Origin: Fulvia fulva
Lineage: Eukaryota > Ascomycota > Dothideomycetes > Mycosphaerellales > Mycosphaerellaceae
Assembly: GCF_020509005.1 (NCBI RefSeq)
Contig: NC_063020.1
Location: forward strand, 620,001 to 684,000
Length of the DNA: 64,000 nucleotides
Direction of reading: 5' to 3'
Shown here: piece after piece, positions 19,159-29,865 of the stretch
How the letters are laid out: each line of letters starts with the position of its first letter
Position numbering within the stretch: the first letter of the stretch is position 1
Notes under the pieces: generated by a model
What the model saw: the letters and a program-made list of their open reading frames with translations, nothing else
Told to the model about the DNA's origin: nothing
Database searches by the model: none
Program-made: the position numbers and the translations under genes

Positions 19159-20338
19159 CTACTGTCTACTCGGCAGAGTGCACAATCCAGCCCAATCTGC
19201 AAAAGAAAATCACGAAGTTAGCATAGCGTATCATAGCATATACCCCACGACGTCCGCAGCATCGCACGTAGTAGCACCTAACGAAAGGAAGAAAGAAAGG
19301 AAAATCGGAAGTAAACTTACCAAACTTCGTCCTCTCCCCAATCCTCCTACTCACAACCACCTCATCGCCCACCCCAATAACATTCCCCTCACACCCCTTC
19401 CCCAAAAACGAATACCGCCCAAAAATCGGCGAATACTTCATCCCGGGATCAACCCTTCGATCCTTCTGCATGTGTTTCAACATCTGCCCACTCGCGCCTT
19501 CGCCCGGCGCGCCGGTTTCGAAGTCGATGTTGATGCTTTTGCAGCGGCCGCAGTTGTGGATACATGCAATTCTCGTAGCATTGTCATCGTCACCATCACC
19601 AGGTTTGGTGATGGTAATTTCGCCCCAGAAATCTTCATCCCAGGCCCCATCAGCGCCGGAGACGATTATGTTCGGCCGGAATTTTTCGATGTTCATCCTT
19701 TCGCCTTCAGGTAAGCGGTGGTGGAGGTCTTCCATGGAGGCGCTGGAGGCGATGAGGTAGGGCGCGCAGTCTGAGAAGGTTACTTCCTGCTCCGGCTTGG
19801 GTCCGCCTAGGACAGTTTTTGAGAGCGATGTGAGCCAGCCTGCTGGTTCCTTGCCGGGGGCAGGGGGCGCGGGACCGTTGAGGGAGGAGGACATGAGGAC
19901 GGGTCTGTAGTGGGGTCCCAGGTAGGCGAGGACTACGTCGATGCCGTAGTGTTTGGAGAACCAGGCGTGGTGGGCGGGATCCATGAGGTAGGCTTTGGTT
20001 GGGGATTTGTGCATTTCCACGTCGACGATGTCGCGGTCGTCTACAAAAGGTTTGAGGGCGATGTCCAGTGTGCTCTCGGCGGCGTTGGTGGATTTGGGGG
20101 GTTTGTAGGTTACTCTGATCAGATCCGCGGATGTATCCAAGCTGGGGAAGAAGAGGGCGGACTGGGGGTAGTGGCCGATATGGATGTTTTTGTAGTTGGG
20201 TTTGCCATCTTTGTGGTCTACGTGCAGCAGGATGAAGCGGCGGTCGTGAGGGAAGCCGTGTTTGGTGACTTGGACGCTGTCGAGGTCGACTTCGCGGAGG
20301 GCTTTGATGGGGTAGCAGAGGATTCTTTCGACTTTCAT
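19159..20338 (-). CDS. MOSC-domain protein (mARC-like molybdenum cofactor family)
   Basis: Exons 19321-20338 and 19159-19196, intron 19197-19320 (124 nt, GTAAGT..TTGCAG), 351 residues. The N-terminal beta-barrel starts MKVERILCYPIKALREV, the conserved YPIKS-type opening. The MOSC core has SDCAPYLIASSASMEDL, FRPNIIVSG, WDEDFWGEI and IHNCGRCKSINIDFETG, whose NCGRC cysteines match the Moco-ligand region of mARC proteins. The small last exon restores KFDWAGL, the usual fungal ending, which supports the splice. mARC enzymes reduce N-hydroxylated compounds with cytochrome b5 partners. No membrane anchor is seen, so this one is probably soluble. Substrate is unknown. Confidence 0.88.
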
Positions 20339-21064
20339 GGTGGTGGTGGATGTCGTGTGCTGTCCACGTGCTTGGATTCAGATTCCAATGGGTCAAACGC
20401 TGTTGGTTGACAGAGCGTTTCAACCCGAAGAGAAATCGCCTTACCTGATGTTCTTCACGCCGCGCCTACGGTAACGACTCCCGGGCAAGAACATGTCAAC
20501 CACGGCTCCTCCTCATTCACGTGCCGCTGCGGGGTCGTTGTGACGAGGGTGGAGGAGGCAGCAAGCAGCCAAGAGGTTCGTGCTGTCGCCATCCGACCTT
20601 CTCTGCTCGTGGTGACTGTAGAATGTCACGGCTGGTAAGCAATGCAAACACGATGAACACCAACACGAGCAGGATGAGATATGCCGCCCCTGAAGTCTGA
20701 GCTTCGATCAATCTCGAATGCCGCACCACAAACCGCCAACGCCAAGCGCAGACTGCTCGGGTTATGTTTTGTGCTACGTCCAGCCCTATGCAGAACACAA
20801 TCAGGGTCACTGCTGCGGCACTTCGACAACGCACTATCCTTCGGCGTGCATCTCTCGACAGTACTTGGCACTATCTACGACGAAAATACTGTATCGCTGT
20901 AACCCGCGCGTATGTCTTGTCGATGTCGTGCGCTCCGACCCTTGTCATCTCTGATGACTGGAGCTCGCTTCTTGCGAGGCGAAACCTTGGTTGACAACCT
21001 TCACGGCGGCAGGAAAGCTTTCGGTGCACATTTGTAAGCCACGGGGCGTCGTTGTGCTATCGGT
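20339..21064. other. Intergenic, no supported gene
   Basis: Promoter side of the MOSC gene. A minus-strand open frame (20517-20834) encodes one hydrophobic segment but has no ATG. Confidence 0.4.
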
Positions 21065-21427
21065 ATGCATAGAAGATTCTGGGGAACGATCTTGGCTGTG
21101 TTGGTGTCTTGCTCTGTATCAGCATTTCAGCATGACTTGAAGGCAAGGTGCGCACAAAGATGGTGTATGACTTATGCAACCGCACAACTTGTGAACAAGT
21201 ACATTGCATGCACGTCGACACGGAGGGTACCGACGGCTGCACTGGAGATCTGTACATCCCAAGATGGAGCAAGAGGCGTGATTTCCCCGGCCGGCGCCTT
21301 CCCGCTGGAACCTTTTACCGCCATTCCTGAGATTTACCACAGATATTGTGGACTGTTCGTGGATATCGGGCTGGCAAACGCTATAGGCTCACGATATGAC
21401 AGCACACGTGGTAGAGGAAAGTGCTGA
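21065..21427 (+). CDS. Possible small secreted protein (120 aa)
   Basis: ATG 21065 opens a signal-peptide-like N terminus, MHRRFWGTILAVLVSCSVSA, followed by FQHDLKARC. The mature part has six cysteines (RC, WC, AC, IC, YC, KC) in about 100 residues. No family is recognised. The same stretch in another frame is also Cys-rich (DLCNRTTCEQVHC), so the true reading frame is not certain and a missed intron is possible. Isolated between long gene-free stretches. Low confidence. Confidence 0.35.
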   Translation: MHRRFWGTILAVLVSCSVSAFQHDLKARCAQRWCMTYATAQLVNKYIACTSTRRVPTAALEICTSQDGARGVISPAGAFPLEPFTAIPEIYHRYCGLFVDIGLANAIGSRYDSTRGRGKC

Positions 21428-22736
21428 CCATGACAGGCGCGACACGCAACAGGCAGGTATGGGATGTGATTCGTGCTGTTGTTGGTTTCGCTGTGGGAAC
21501 GGACAAGACTCCTCACGACTGGAACTCATCGGAATCGTCGACGCGATTGCGAAGAGGACTTGTATTACGCCGTGCTTACGGATTTCCACTTATGCGGTGC
21601 TTTGGTCTGGCTTTCTGATGATGTTTTCTGATGAAGTGATTAGACACTGCGCTCTCTTCACAGGGGGAGTGTCAATCAGGAGGCATAGATGATGACCATT
21701 CAGGTCGTTGGGCACAACTTCATCGTTGATCAGATTGTCCCTGGGAGGAAAGGACGTGCTGACGTGGCAGTGGGCATGTTAAAGTCGGTACCAAGCGGGA
21801 CTTGCACACGCTCGTCGGCCGAAGCAGTGTTCTCTGATGAGCGTCGTCAAGAATGTGCCTTATGAATGGCGCACAGACCCGCTGTATGAACGGGTCGCAA
21901 ATGAGCCTGAGACAGATCTACTTAATGCCTCAGTCATCAATCTCGCTGCCCTCCGTCTCCCCTTCAAAGCCTCCATCAGAACACGCTCATCTGCTCCATC
22001 GTTGTGGTGTGTACGAGTGTAAGCGTAGCCACAGTATTGAGGCTGTCATGGTCTGCCATGTGAACATCATACGATCCAGCATTGCACGAGCGGCATCATG
22101 CCATAGCGGGGTAGTCGAACCAAGAAGTGCCATCAACGGTAGCATCAGTTGTGATGTTGCAGTCGTTTCACCCCGACCTTGGAAGCTCCTTGCAGTAGGT
22201 TGGTGCTCAGTAGTTCTAACATCGAAGCAAGCCGGATGCACTGCCACTCGGCGCGGCTGACGTCTCGTCGAACGAATCACATCTGCCAGCATCAGGTACA
22301 CTGCAGCAGACATGGGACGGTCAGGGCGAAACCACCATACTGACGTCCAGGAACCAAACAACTTGACCGCAACCGATCGCGCATTCACTGCAACAAACAA
22401 GTGACTGCCTGCGACCACTCTAACACCTCACGCACTGCACCAGGCATCACCCGGCATACTCGACTGACCAAAATTCGGACAACGCGACAACACAGTCAGC
22501 CTTGCCATTTGCCTTCGAAAGTCGCATTTGGCGCATTACAACTACATCGCAAATCAAGTGTCATCATAGTGAGGTCGACCAAATCCTTGCGCAAATCCAC
22601 TATACCTGAGGAAGAAACGGAATCACAGCGACAAATCTTGTAAAAGCACACCGCTTTGCTTGAGAGAGCTACCTGACCCTTTGGACTGAACGACCTCGAA
22701 GAGTTGCGGCCTCGGCGCCGCGCACAGTCAGGCACG
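21428..22736. other. Intergenic, no supported gene
   Basis: About 1.3 kb without a credible ORF; upstream flank of the patatin-like gene. Confidence 0.45.
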
Positions 22737-24722
22737 ATGGAACATGGTATCAGAATAGGCAGGAAGGACACGACCAAAGGCCCGCCATTGCGCATCTTGT
22801 CGCTAGATGGCGGTGGGGTAAGAGGATACTCGATGCTCATCATCCTGCAAGAGCTCATGCACAGGACATTCGTGGAGATTGAGGGCAGGGCGCCGAAAAG
22901 ACACGAGATACCGAAGCCATGCGAGCACTTCGACCTGATAGTGGGAACGGGTACTGGAGGACTGATAGCGATAATGCTCGGTCGGTTACGCCTGGATCTG
23001 GATACTTGCAAAGAGGTGTATGTGCGCATGACGAGAAGGGTGTTCGAGACCAACAAGACCTTCCTGGGCATGCCATACAAAGGCACCATGTTCAAGGCGA
23101 GCAAGCTGGAAGAAGCCATTCGGGAAGTGGCACGCGAGCACACAGTCTTCGACGACGAGGGCAACGATACCTTGGCAAATGCAACGCCCATGACACCCAA
23201 CACTCCCAGCAGTATGGCTTCGTCGCATCTGCAGCGTAGTCTGAGCCAAGGCAGCAGGTACAGCTCAATCGGCATGGGCGCAGGCATGGGCAATAGGACA
23301 TTGATAGGGGCCCTCGCTCGCGGCAACCCGAATGCTTTGCTGTATGACACAAGGGAACATCGGACGAAGACAGCAGTGGCAGCAGTGCTCAAAGGCACCT
23401 CGGTCATCGCACTACTTCGATCCTATGACTCGCGAAAGGAGCCAGCGCCCGATGTCAACTGCACAATCTGGCAAGCTGGTCGCGCCACGTCTGCGACTCA
23501 AATGGCATTCAAGCCGATACAGATTGGTCAATCATGGTACCTGGACGAGGGCGCTGGGAGATACAACCCAGCGCCACTTGTGCTCGATGAAGCGATCAAG
23601 AACGAGTGGCCGGGTCGAGAAGTGGGTGTCTTTGTGAGCATTGGCACTGGCAAGCGACCACCAGGCACTGGCGCAAAGCAGCATGAATGGTGGGAGGACT
23701 TCATGGGAGGCTCGATGGGAGAATTTGCCGAAGCGCGAAGGAAGCTGATCTCCAAGCTCGAGGGGTGTGAGGAGATCCACAAGTACATGCAACGAGAGCA
23801 TCTCGCTGCTCGCGGCGTCAATCCCGAGAACTATTACCGATTGAACGTCGAAGTTGGTGTTGGCGAGTTCGGCATGGATGAATGGAGTCGACTATCAGAA
23901 ATTAGCGCAAGCACTCGATCGTACCTGTCGAAGAAGGAAGTCGAAAGCATGAACCAAGGAGCGTCTGCAAAGATTGCGAAGATCTTCTTCGCCAAAGTAC
24001 GACACGACCGAGCCGAAGCCAGAAAGCAAGCAGGTCACGATGGACCACAGTACAGCAGCATCAGAGAGCAAAATCCATGGGAACGACCACTTCCTGGGGC
24101 ACCACCACCAATAAACTTCGCAGTCGAGCTGCCCGGCGATGAGAGCTACAAAGCAAGTCAGCAACAATACGATCACCGTCCGAGTGTAACAGACCAGAAG
24201 TACACAGTACAGCCCGGCGATCAGCAATACATGCACCGCCCGAGCGTCGCCGACCAGAAGTACACCGTCACCGGCGATGGCTACGACAGGTCGTATGACA
24301 ACTCACCACAACAACGACCCGTCAACCTTCACCACTCCTCACCACACAACTCATTACCACACAACTCATCACCACCCCATCAGTCACGAACCTCAAACGA
24401 CTACCCGAACTCCTTCCGCTTCTCCGACGCGTCGACAGCATACGGCAACGGATCACCCCGACAAAGTCAAGACTTCGCGCCTCATCAGCACCCACAACCT
24501 CCTTCATCACCACCTCCAGTCCCGCCCAAAACGCCTACAAATGGTGGACTACCGTATCCAGACACTGATGGCCCAGGCTCAATGACGAGTCCCCAGGTGC
24601 CGCCGATTCAGCAGTTGCAGCCGATGTCGTTTATGTATATGGGGGAATTGAATAGGAGGTTGGCATCACCTGGCCCGCCGCCGAATGTCAATATGGCGAA
24701 TAAGCCGACGATGTCGCAGTAG
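22737..24722 (+). CDS. Patatin-like phospholipase-family protein lacking the nucleophile serine
   Basis: Single-exon ORF of 661 residues; ATG 22737 is the first ATG in the frame. The oxyanion-hole loop DGGGVRG (24-30) is intact. The nucleophile elbow, GTSTGG in active patatins, reads GTGTGG (70-75), so Ser is replaced by Gly72. The second catalytic motif reads LDEGAGRYNP, with Asp kept. The domain ends near 430. The remainder is a long Pro/Gln/Ser/Tyr-rich tail with repeats such as HRPSVTDQKYTV and HRPSVADQKYTV, and a run of PHNSLPHNSSPP. Active members release fatty acids from phospholipids or galactolipids. This form may be a non-catalytic lipid binder or use another residue. Many fungi carry this variant, to my knowledge, so it is probably not a recent loss. 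Confidence 0.85.
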   Translation: MEHGIRIGRKDTTKGPPLRILSLDGGGVRGYSMLIILQELMHRTFVEIEGRAPKRHEIPKPCEHFDLIVGTGTGGLIAIMLGRLRLDLDTCKEVYVRMTRRVFETNKTFLGMPYKGTMFKASKLEEAIREVAREHTVFDDEGNDTLANATPMTPNTPSSMASSHLQRSLSQGSRYSSIGMGAGMGNRTLIGALARGNPNALLYDTREHRTKTAVAAVLKGTSVIALLRSYDSRKEPAPDVNCTIWQAGRATSATQMAFKPIQIGQSWYLDEGAGRYNPAPLVLDEAIKNEWPGREVGVFVSIGTGKRPPGTGAKQHEWWEDFMGGSMGEFAEARRKLISKLEGCEEIHKYMQREHLAARGVNPENYYRLNVEVGVGEFGMDEWSRLSEISASTRSYLSKKEVESMNQGASAKIAKIFFAKVRHDRAEARKQAGHDGPQYSSIREQNPWERPLPGAPPPINFAVELPGDESYKASQQQYDHRPSVTDQKYTVQPGDQQYMHRPSVADQKYTVTGDGYDRSYDNSPQQRPVNLHHSSPHNSLPHNSSPPHQSRTSNDYPNSFRFSDASTAYGNGSPRQSQDFAPHQHPQPPSSPPPVPPKTPTNGGLPYPDTDGPGSMTSPQVPPIQQLQPMSFMYMGELNRRLASPGPPPNVNMANKPTMSQ

Positions 24723-25067
24723 ATGGATGGAAGTGTGTGTATGAGAGTGTGTGATTCAGTTCGATACCCATGAGCGTTCTTGCGATGGTTCGGTTTAGTT
24801 TGAGATGAGGTTGGTATAGAATACAGACGGTCGAGGCGTGGAGGCTTCAGGCCTGGATGATATGCTTTGGGTACGTGGTGGCATGTGTATAACAACATAC
24901 AGTAGCTGGCAATATCGGAACAGATTCTGATCCGTTCAGCAGCGATTGCTTTCTTGACAAAAAGTTCAACATCCACCACAAACGCACACAGGGGAGAGAG
25001 GGGATGAACATATCGGCTTGGTTTTTGGATGGATCTTTTCTGATTGGAACGCCTTCAATATGCTCCC
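24723..25067. other. Intergenic between convergent genes
   Basis: 3' flanks of the patatin-like gene and the PRISE-type reductase gene; nothing else seen. Confidence 0.5.
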
Positions 25068-26722
25068 TCAGATAAGCGGCTCCGCCCTCTCCACCACCAT
25101 CGGTGGCAACATCCCAATCCGACTCATCTCGTCGTACGCCATGAATAAGCCCTCCATCGTGTCGACGTAGCCTGTCCACCCAAAACGTCTTGCCTTGTTC
25201 ATGCTCAGACTACTGACCAGTGCCCACACAATCATGTCTCCAAACTCAAAGGATCCCTTCACGGCCTCGAAGGGGTTGTGCGTCAATTTGTGCTTGCTCG
25301 TCATTTCCTTCCAAGCCTGTTGGGCAGAGGGGTGTTAGTGATGCTCGAGAAGTACGTGGTGGTGGCTTGGGGGTTGGTGTGATAGTTAAGCACTGCGATG
25401 TGGATTCGCACATGATGGGTTTTAGTACGTACCTTCTGATTCACCTCCTCAGCCGCCCAACTCTGCATCGACCATGCGAAGCGGATCTTAGCCGTGGGAC
25501 CGTAACCCACAGGCGTTGGACCAGGCGGAGGTTGGAGAGTTGTAATTTGCGACTCATCAAGTACAGGTTCCGAGACCGAGCTCGTGCCATACCAGCGCGC
25601 CACTTCTGGCCAGAGGCGGTTGTTGGCGATGTGGCAGGTGTCGGAGGCGTTGAACTTTTGGTTCTTGCACTTGTCTTCGAGTACGGCCCATTCGGAGAGA
25701 TAGCTGGTCAGATAGGCAGTGCTGTGCTCACCGGTCGCTAGCCAATTCTCGTATGCGCCGGGATATTGGAGGGTTTCACCTTTGTGGGCTTGGACGGCGG
25801 CGTAAACGGCAAGGGGGTGTAGGGCGTTCATGGAGGCGTTTGTGGTTGCGCCGATGATCTATTCCGAAGGAAATGTTGTCAGCTGTACTCAGAGAGAACA
25901 TGGTAATGGCTTGATGACTTGTGATGGGGAAGGGATGCGCGCAGGCGATGCCTTCCACCGTTCGTACTTACCCAGGCTGGGCAGATGACATTCCAGGAAG
26001 TGGAAGGGTGGTCTCTGCAGTATTGGAAGAGGAGGTCTTCTTGGGGGTAGTAGAAGTTGGGCTCGATGTTGGTCCTGCCTGCGGACTCGATGAACGGTGT
26101 TCTGGCTGGTCCTTGGTGGACTATGATGGGAAGTTCAGCACAGGATCTCCTAGTGTGGACAATGCGCCCTACCATTGTAGTTCTTCGCTCCCGTCTGCAA
26201 GAGGAAACGGTCTGGAGTGATGGAGGCAATGTCAAGGGCTTTCAGGAAGTTCTCAAGTAGTGCAGCTATGCTCATCAGCGTCTCTTGTTACCGTGTATCG
26301 CGCACAAGTATCACACCATTTACATCACACAACTCCTGCGCATTGCTCCATGCTGGCGCGCCCTCTTTTGGCGTTGGCTGGGCATACGAGTAGAAGAACA
26401 CGGTATCCGCCTTTACGCCCTTCTCTTGCAATTGCTTCGCTATATCCTCCGGCTTGTTTAGAAAGTCGCACGCTACATGTTCTACTCTTGATCGAGCCTC
26501 TTCAGGGAGCAGCTTCATCATCTCAGGCGGTGGAGGACGACGGCTCGCAGCCCAGACCTTCGTCCATCGCTGTGGGCTCTCGAGCAGAACCCGCATGGTA
26601 TGGAAGCCAGAGATGCCATTGGCGCCGGTCACTATGGCAGTCTTGCCCTTGATGGAGGGATCGAAGGTGGGCAAGTTGCGGAAGATGCCTTTGGTCTGGT
26701 GGGGGTAGTTTTCGGAGCCCAT
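25068..26722 (-). CDS. PRISE-type short-chain reductase (progesterone 5-beta-reductase/iridoid synthase-like)
   Basis: Five exons: 26317-26722, 26173-26265, 25972-26120, 25433-25858 and 25068-25316; introns of 51, 52, 113 and 116 nt; 440 residues. The frame closes exactly. The NADP-binding motif is TAIVTGANGISGFHTMRVLL near the N terminus, followed by WAASRRPPPP. The joins rebuild LLENFLKALDIA, LLQTGAKNYNVHQGPARTPF, NFYYPQEDLLF, SWNVICPAWIIGA and WEVNQK-type family blocks (here AAEEVNQKAWKEM). Fungal members reduce activated enones or act as general SDR reductases; the substrate here is unknown. No secondary-metabolite genes lie beside it. The C terminus ends MLPPMVVERAEPLI. Confidence 0.87.
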
Positions 26723-27328
26723 GATGGTAGATAGTAGTACAGATGAGAACGTGCTACAGCGAAAGCAGCGTTACAAGAGCACAGAGCACAGAGCACAGAG
26801 CACAGAGCTACTGTACATACTTATGAGCGCTGTGCTTGTACCCTACATCTCGCCTATGCTCGCGTGCCTGCATAGTACCCACGGGAGGGGTAGCTGAGAT
26901 GTCCTCATCTCGGCGTCAGTGCCAGTCATAACATGCATGAGATCAAGCTCAGCAGTCGGCAGTAAGGCATCGGTACTGTGCAGGCATCATGCATTGTCGT
27001 GTTGGAGTGGGAGACACATTTCGCACGGACCACATTGCCGTGATATGCCACACTTGAGACCATCCCTCGTGACATGCATGTACCTTCCCTCTCCATTCTT
27101 GACATGCCATGCTCATCGGCGTCATGACACGCCAAGAGCGTACCTCTTGTTCGAGGTGGGTGATCTCTGCACTCCGCAGTCCAAGCCTCATGCCTCCTTC
27201 CGGCGGAGACAGAGAAGCTGTTTGCTATTGTCAAAGCGCCATTGTTTCAACAGCACCGCCATCACTGGTGAGTATGGCGCTTCTCGCTCTGCAAGATTCA
27301 TTGTTCTGGTCCATCGATATCGGTGGCC
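26723..27328. promoter_or_regulatory. Divergent intergenic region with a 7-bp microsatellite
   Basis: It lies between two divergent start codons. At 26777-26808 a gagcaca unit repeats about 4.5 times. No defined promoter element was recognised. Confidence 0.4.
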
Positions 27329-29145
27329 ATGAGGCTGTGGCACAGATTGAAAGCGTTGCGCCCCAGCAAGACCACTGTAGGAGCAACATGGGCACAACTA
27401 TGGCAGCATATCGTTCGGCAGGTGATCAGATCTCGCCCAAAGTCGCCCATATCACTGGACAGCCCACGAAAGGCCGGTATACGCAAGCCAAAATCACCCG
27501 GTGCGAAGACTGCTTCGCGAGGCCCCAAGAATGTCCGGCCACGAAGACCTCTCACCGCCAGAGACTACATTGGGCTCTTCAACCCGATACTGGCTGACAG
27601 TGAGCGACTGGAAGCAGCCAACAGGATCTTGTCAGCGTCCAAAATACCCCTTGAACTACGTTGCAGAGCGAAGCGGAATGTGGACGTCTACTCCAGAAGT
27701 CTCCAAGCAAAATTAAATCACGTCGTGAGAACAGCGAGTCTAGGTCAAGTGAAAGATCCGGCAACGGTGCTTCCAGACTCCACCTATGAGAAAGTACAAC
27801 AATATCGGGACGTGATAGTCGCTTTCATTCGAAGCAACCTCCATGATCTCGACCCACATCACGAATTGATCATAACTCAAAGTCGATTAGAGCAAGGTTC
27901 AAGAAGGCTTTCTACGCACAAGCCTCCTACGACAAATGCGTTCATCGATATGTTGAGCAGGAAGGAGACATCTTTGCAGCAGGAACAGCTCAAAGCAGCT
28001 GTATACCGAGTGGCGTTGATGACGTGCAGAAGAAATCTCGAGAAAGCTGTAAGAGAGTTGGTGAATCTACATGCATTCAACGAGACTTACATCGGTACAG
28101 AGCCGTATGGCCCTGTCGAGCGTACGCCGGATGTCGAATTGGGCGAATTGGACCAAGATCCTACACTGCGGGCGCGGTGGCGCAAAGCCCAAAGGGACCT
28201 GGCGACGGCAGAGAACGCCCTTGAGCAGCACGAGGGTCGCAATGCCGATTTTACTGCCTGGACCAAAGAAGCTACCGCCGCCAGGAATCAAGGAGTGGCC
28301 GGGCCACAGGTTGAGTCCTTCAGGGACGAGAGGCTGAAGAAGCACAGAGCACTTTACGAACACTTGCAAGGTACATGCACCTGATGGCGCGGATGATCAA
28401 CTGACACCGACTGACGAAAGCATAGATGCGAGACAAACCTTCCAACAAGTGCGAGACGAAGCTATGGCTGCTTGTTTCGACCCGATTACCGTTGTCAAGC
28501 AGCGCCCGCGCGCCACAAAGGCCAAGCTGAGAGGTGAAGTGTTTGTCGACGCAGATATAGACGAGTTCTTGTTCCACCCTATGGACGGCATGACGGACAC
28601 AGAAGGTACCGAAGAAGAAGACATCAGAGACGAAGACGCCAGAAGGTATCGTCCGAGACGTAAGTAAGATCGCATACAGAAGCTACATGGTCGCATCGAA
28701 GATGCGATCAAAGCCTCTGTCCAGTTTCGAGATGACAGCGCTAACACATCTTACCTCCAGATCCAGCGTGGGACGCCAACATCGTACGACAGTCTGGCGC
28801 AGTGTCTTCGCCCGCGTCTCAAGCTTCAATAGACCGCAGGAAAGTGGATGTGATTCGAGATCGTGGCGCTGTGTGGGACTGCGAGTCCGTGGCGCTAGGT
28901 GAGAGCCGCAGCATGATCTGCCAAGCGCATTACGGTGGCGCCTTTCAGACAACGCTGAGGAAGGCGAAGGTACGCTATGTGGCGCACCGGTAGTGCTCTT
29001 GTTGACGAATTCGCTGACCATTTGGCAGATCAAGGCCTGGCGTGAGGTCTGCGAGGCACATCGAGCGGCTCATGAAGGCCATTATCCAAGCATAGAGGAT
29101 GGCACGGGAGCCGCATCTGCTGATCAACATGCCTCCTTTCGATGA
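27329..29145 (+). CDS. Uncharacterised 533-aa coiled-coil protein, four exons
   Basis: Exons 27329-28370, 28426-28659, 28761-28969 and 29029-29145, introns of 55, 101 and 59 nt, all with good GT..AG ends and a GCTGAC branch in the last. The total is in frame. The N terminus (MRLWHRLKALRPSKTTVGATW) is basic and free of acids for about 75 residues, so it could be a mitochondrial presequence or a nuclear basic region. The middle is helical with heptad-like stretches (EKVQQYRDVIVAFIRSNL, RWRKAQRDLATAENALEQHE). An acidic patch DTEGTEEEDIRDED follows, then a C-terminal block AHYGGAFQTTLRKAK-IKAWREVC. No family is recognised and the neighbours give no hint of function. Confidence 0.72.
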
Positions 29146-29865
29146 CATCCGAGCCACCAATATAAGGACATGAGAGGGGCGATGATGGGGTTATGTAGGT
29201 ACTATGATTGCAAGCTAACGCAGAAGCCCGGAGATGCATGTAGCAAACTGTCTACAATCAGTATTCCTTTGGAGTCATGGGAGGGAAGATACATGCGTCA
29301 ATTAAGCAGCATGAGCCTTCATGCAACGCTCCGAGGCCCACTAGGCTCGTTCATTCTAATGCACGCTCTCAATGATATCGCTTTGTTGAGGCTAACCTGC
29401 AAGAAAGGGCATGCGGTTCGTGACTGCATGGCAAAGCCCACTGGTCCCTCTTGGGAGATGGAACAGTTATCTCCGCGGTCTGTGAATCTGATCTGTTGAT
29501 TAAATACGCAAGTCGATGAGTCTTGTGCGTTACTTACCGCTACGTCCATATAGTAGTCTTGATGATGTTCGCAGAATTGAGGTATGTTATTTGTCCCTAG
29601 CTTGCGTGGTTCATGCAGGGGTTATGCTCAGCTTCTGCTGTGTGCGACTTTCAGCGCTCACAATAAGCACACCATCCTAGGGAGCAGTGCGGATCCTTAG
29701 CCGCATTGTGAGCGAAACGGCGTGAATGGTAAGGGCCATACTGTCCTGTTCCAACCCAACAGCAGTAAGTTGCTTCTAATAGGCGCTACGATAACAACCT
29801 CATAGAGTCCAATTGACCTTCTGACCCTAGTAAGGACGTCCCATGCGTCCATATGAGTTCAATGA
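29146..29865. other. Intergenic with a 10-bp perfect inverted repeat
   Basis: No gene is seen. An arm cgctcacaat at 29655-29664 and its complement attgtgagcg at 29705-29714 enclose 40 nt; an inner gcgg/ccgc pair abuts the right arm. Confidence 0.5.

Noticed and set aside
20517..20834. Minus-strand ORF with one strong hydrophobic segment
   Set aside because: No ATG in the frame and no convincing upstream exon; kept only as a note.
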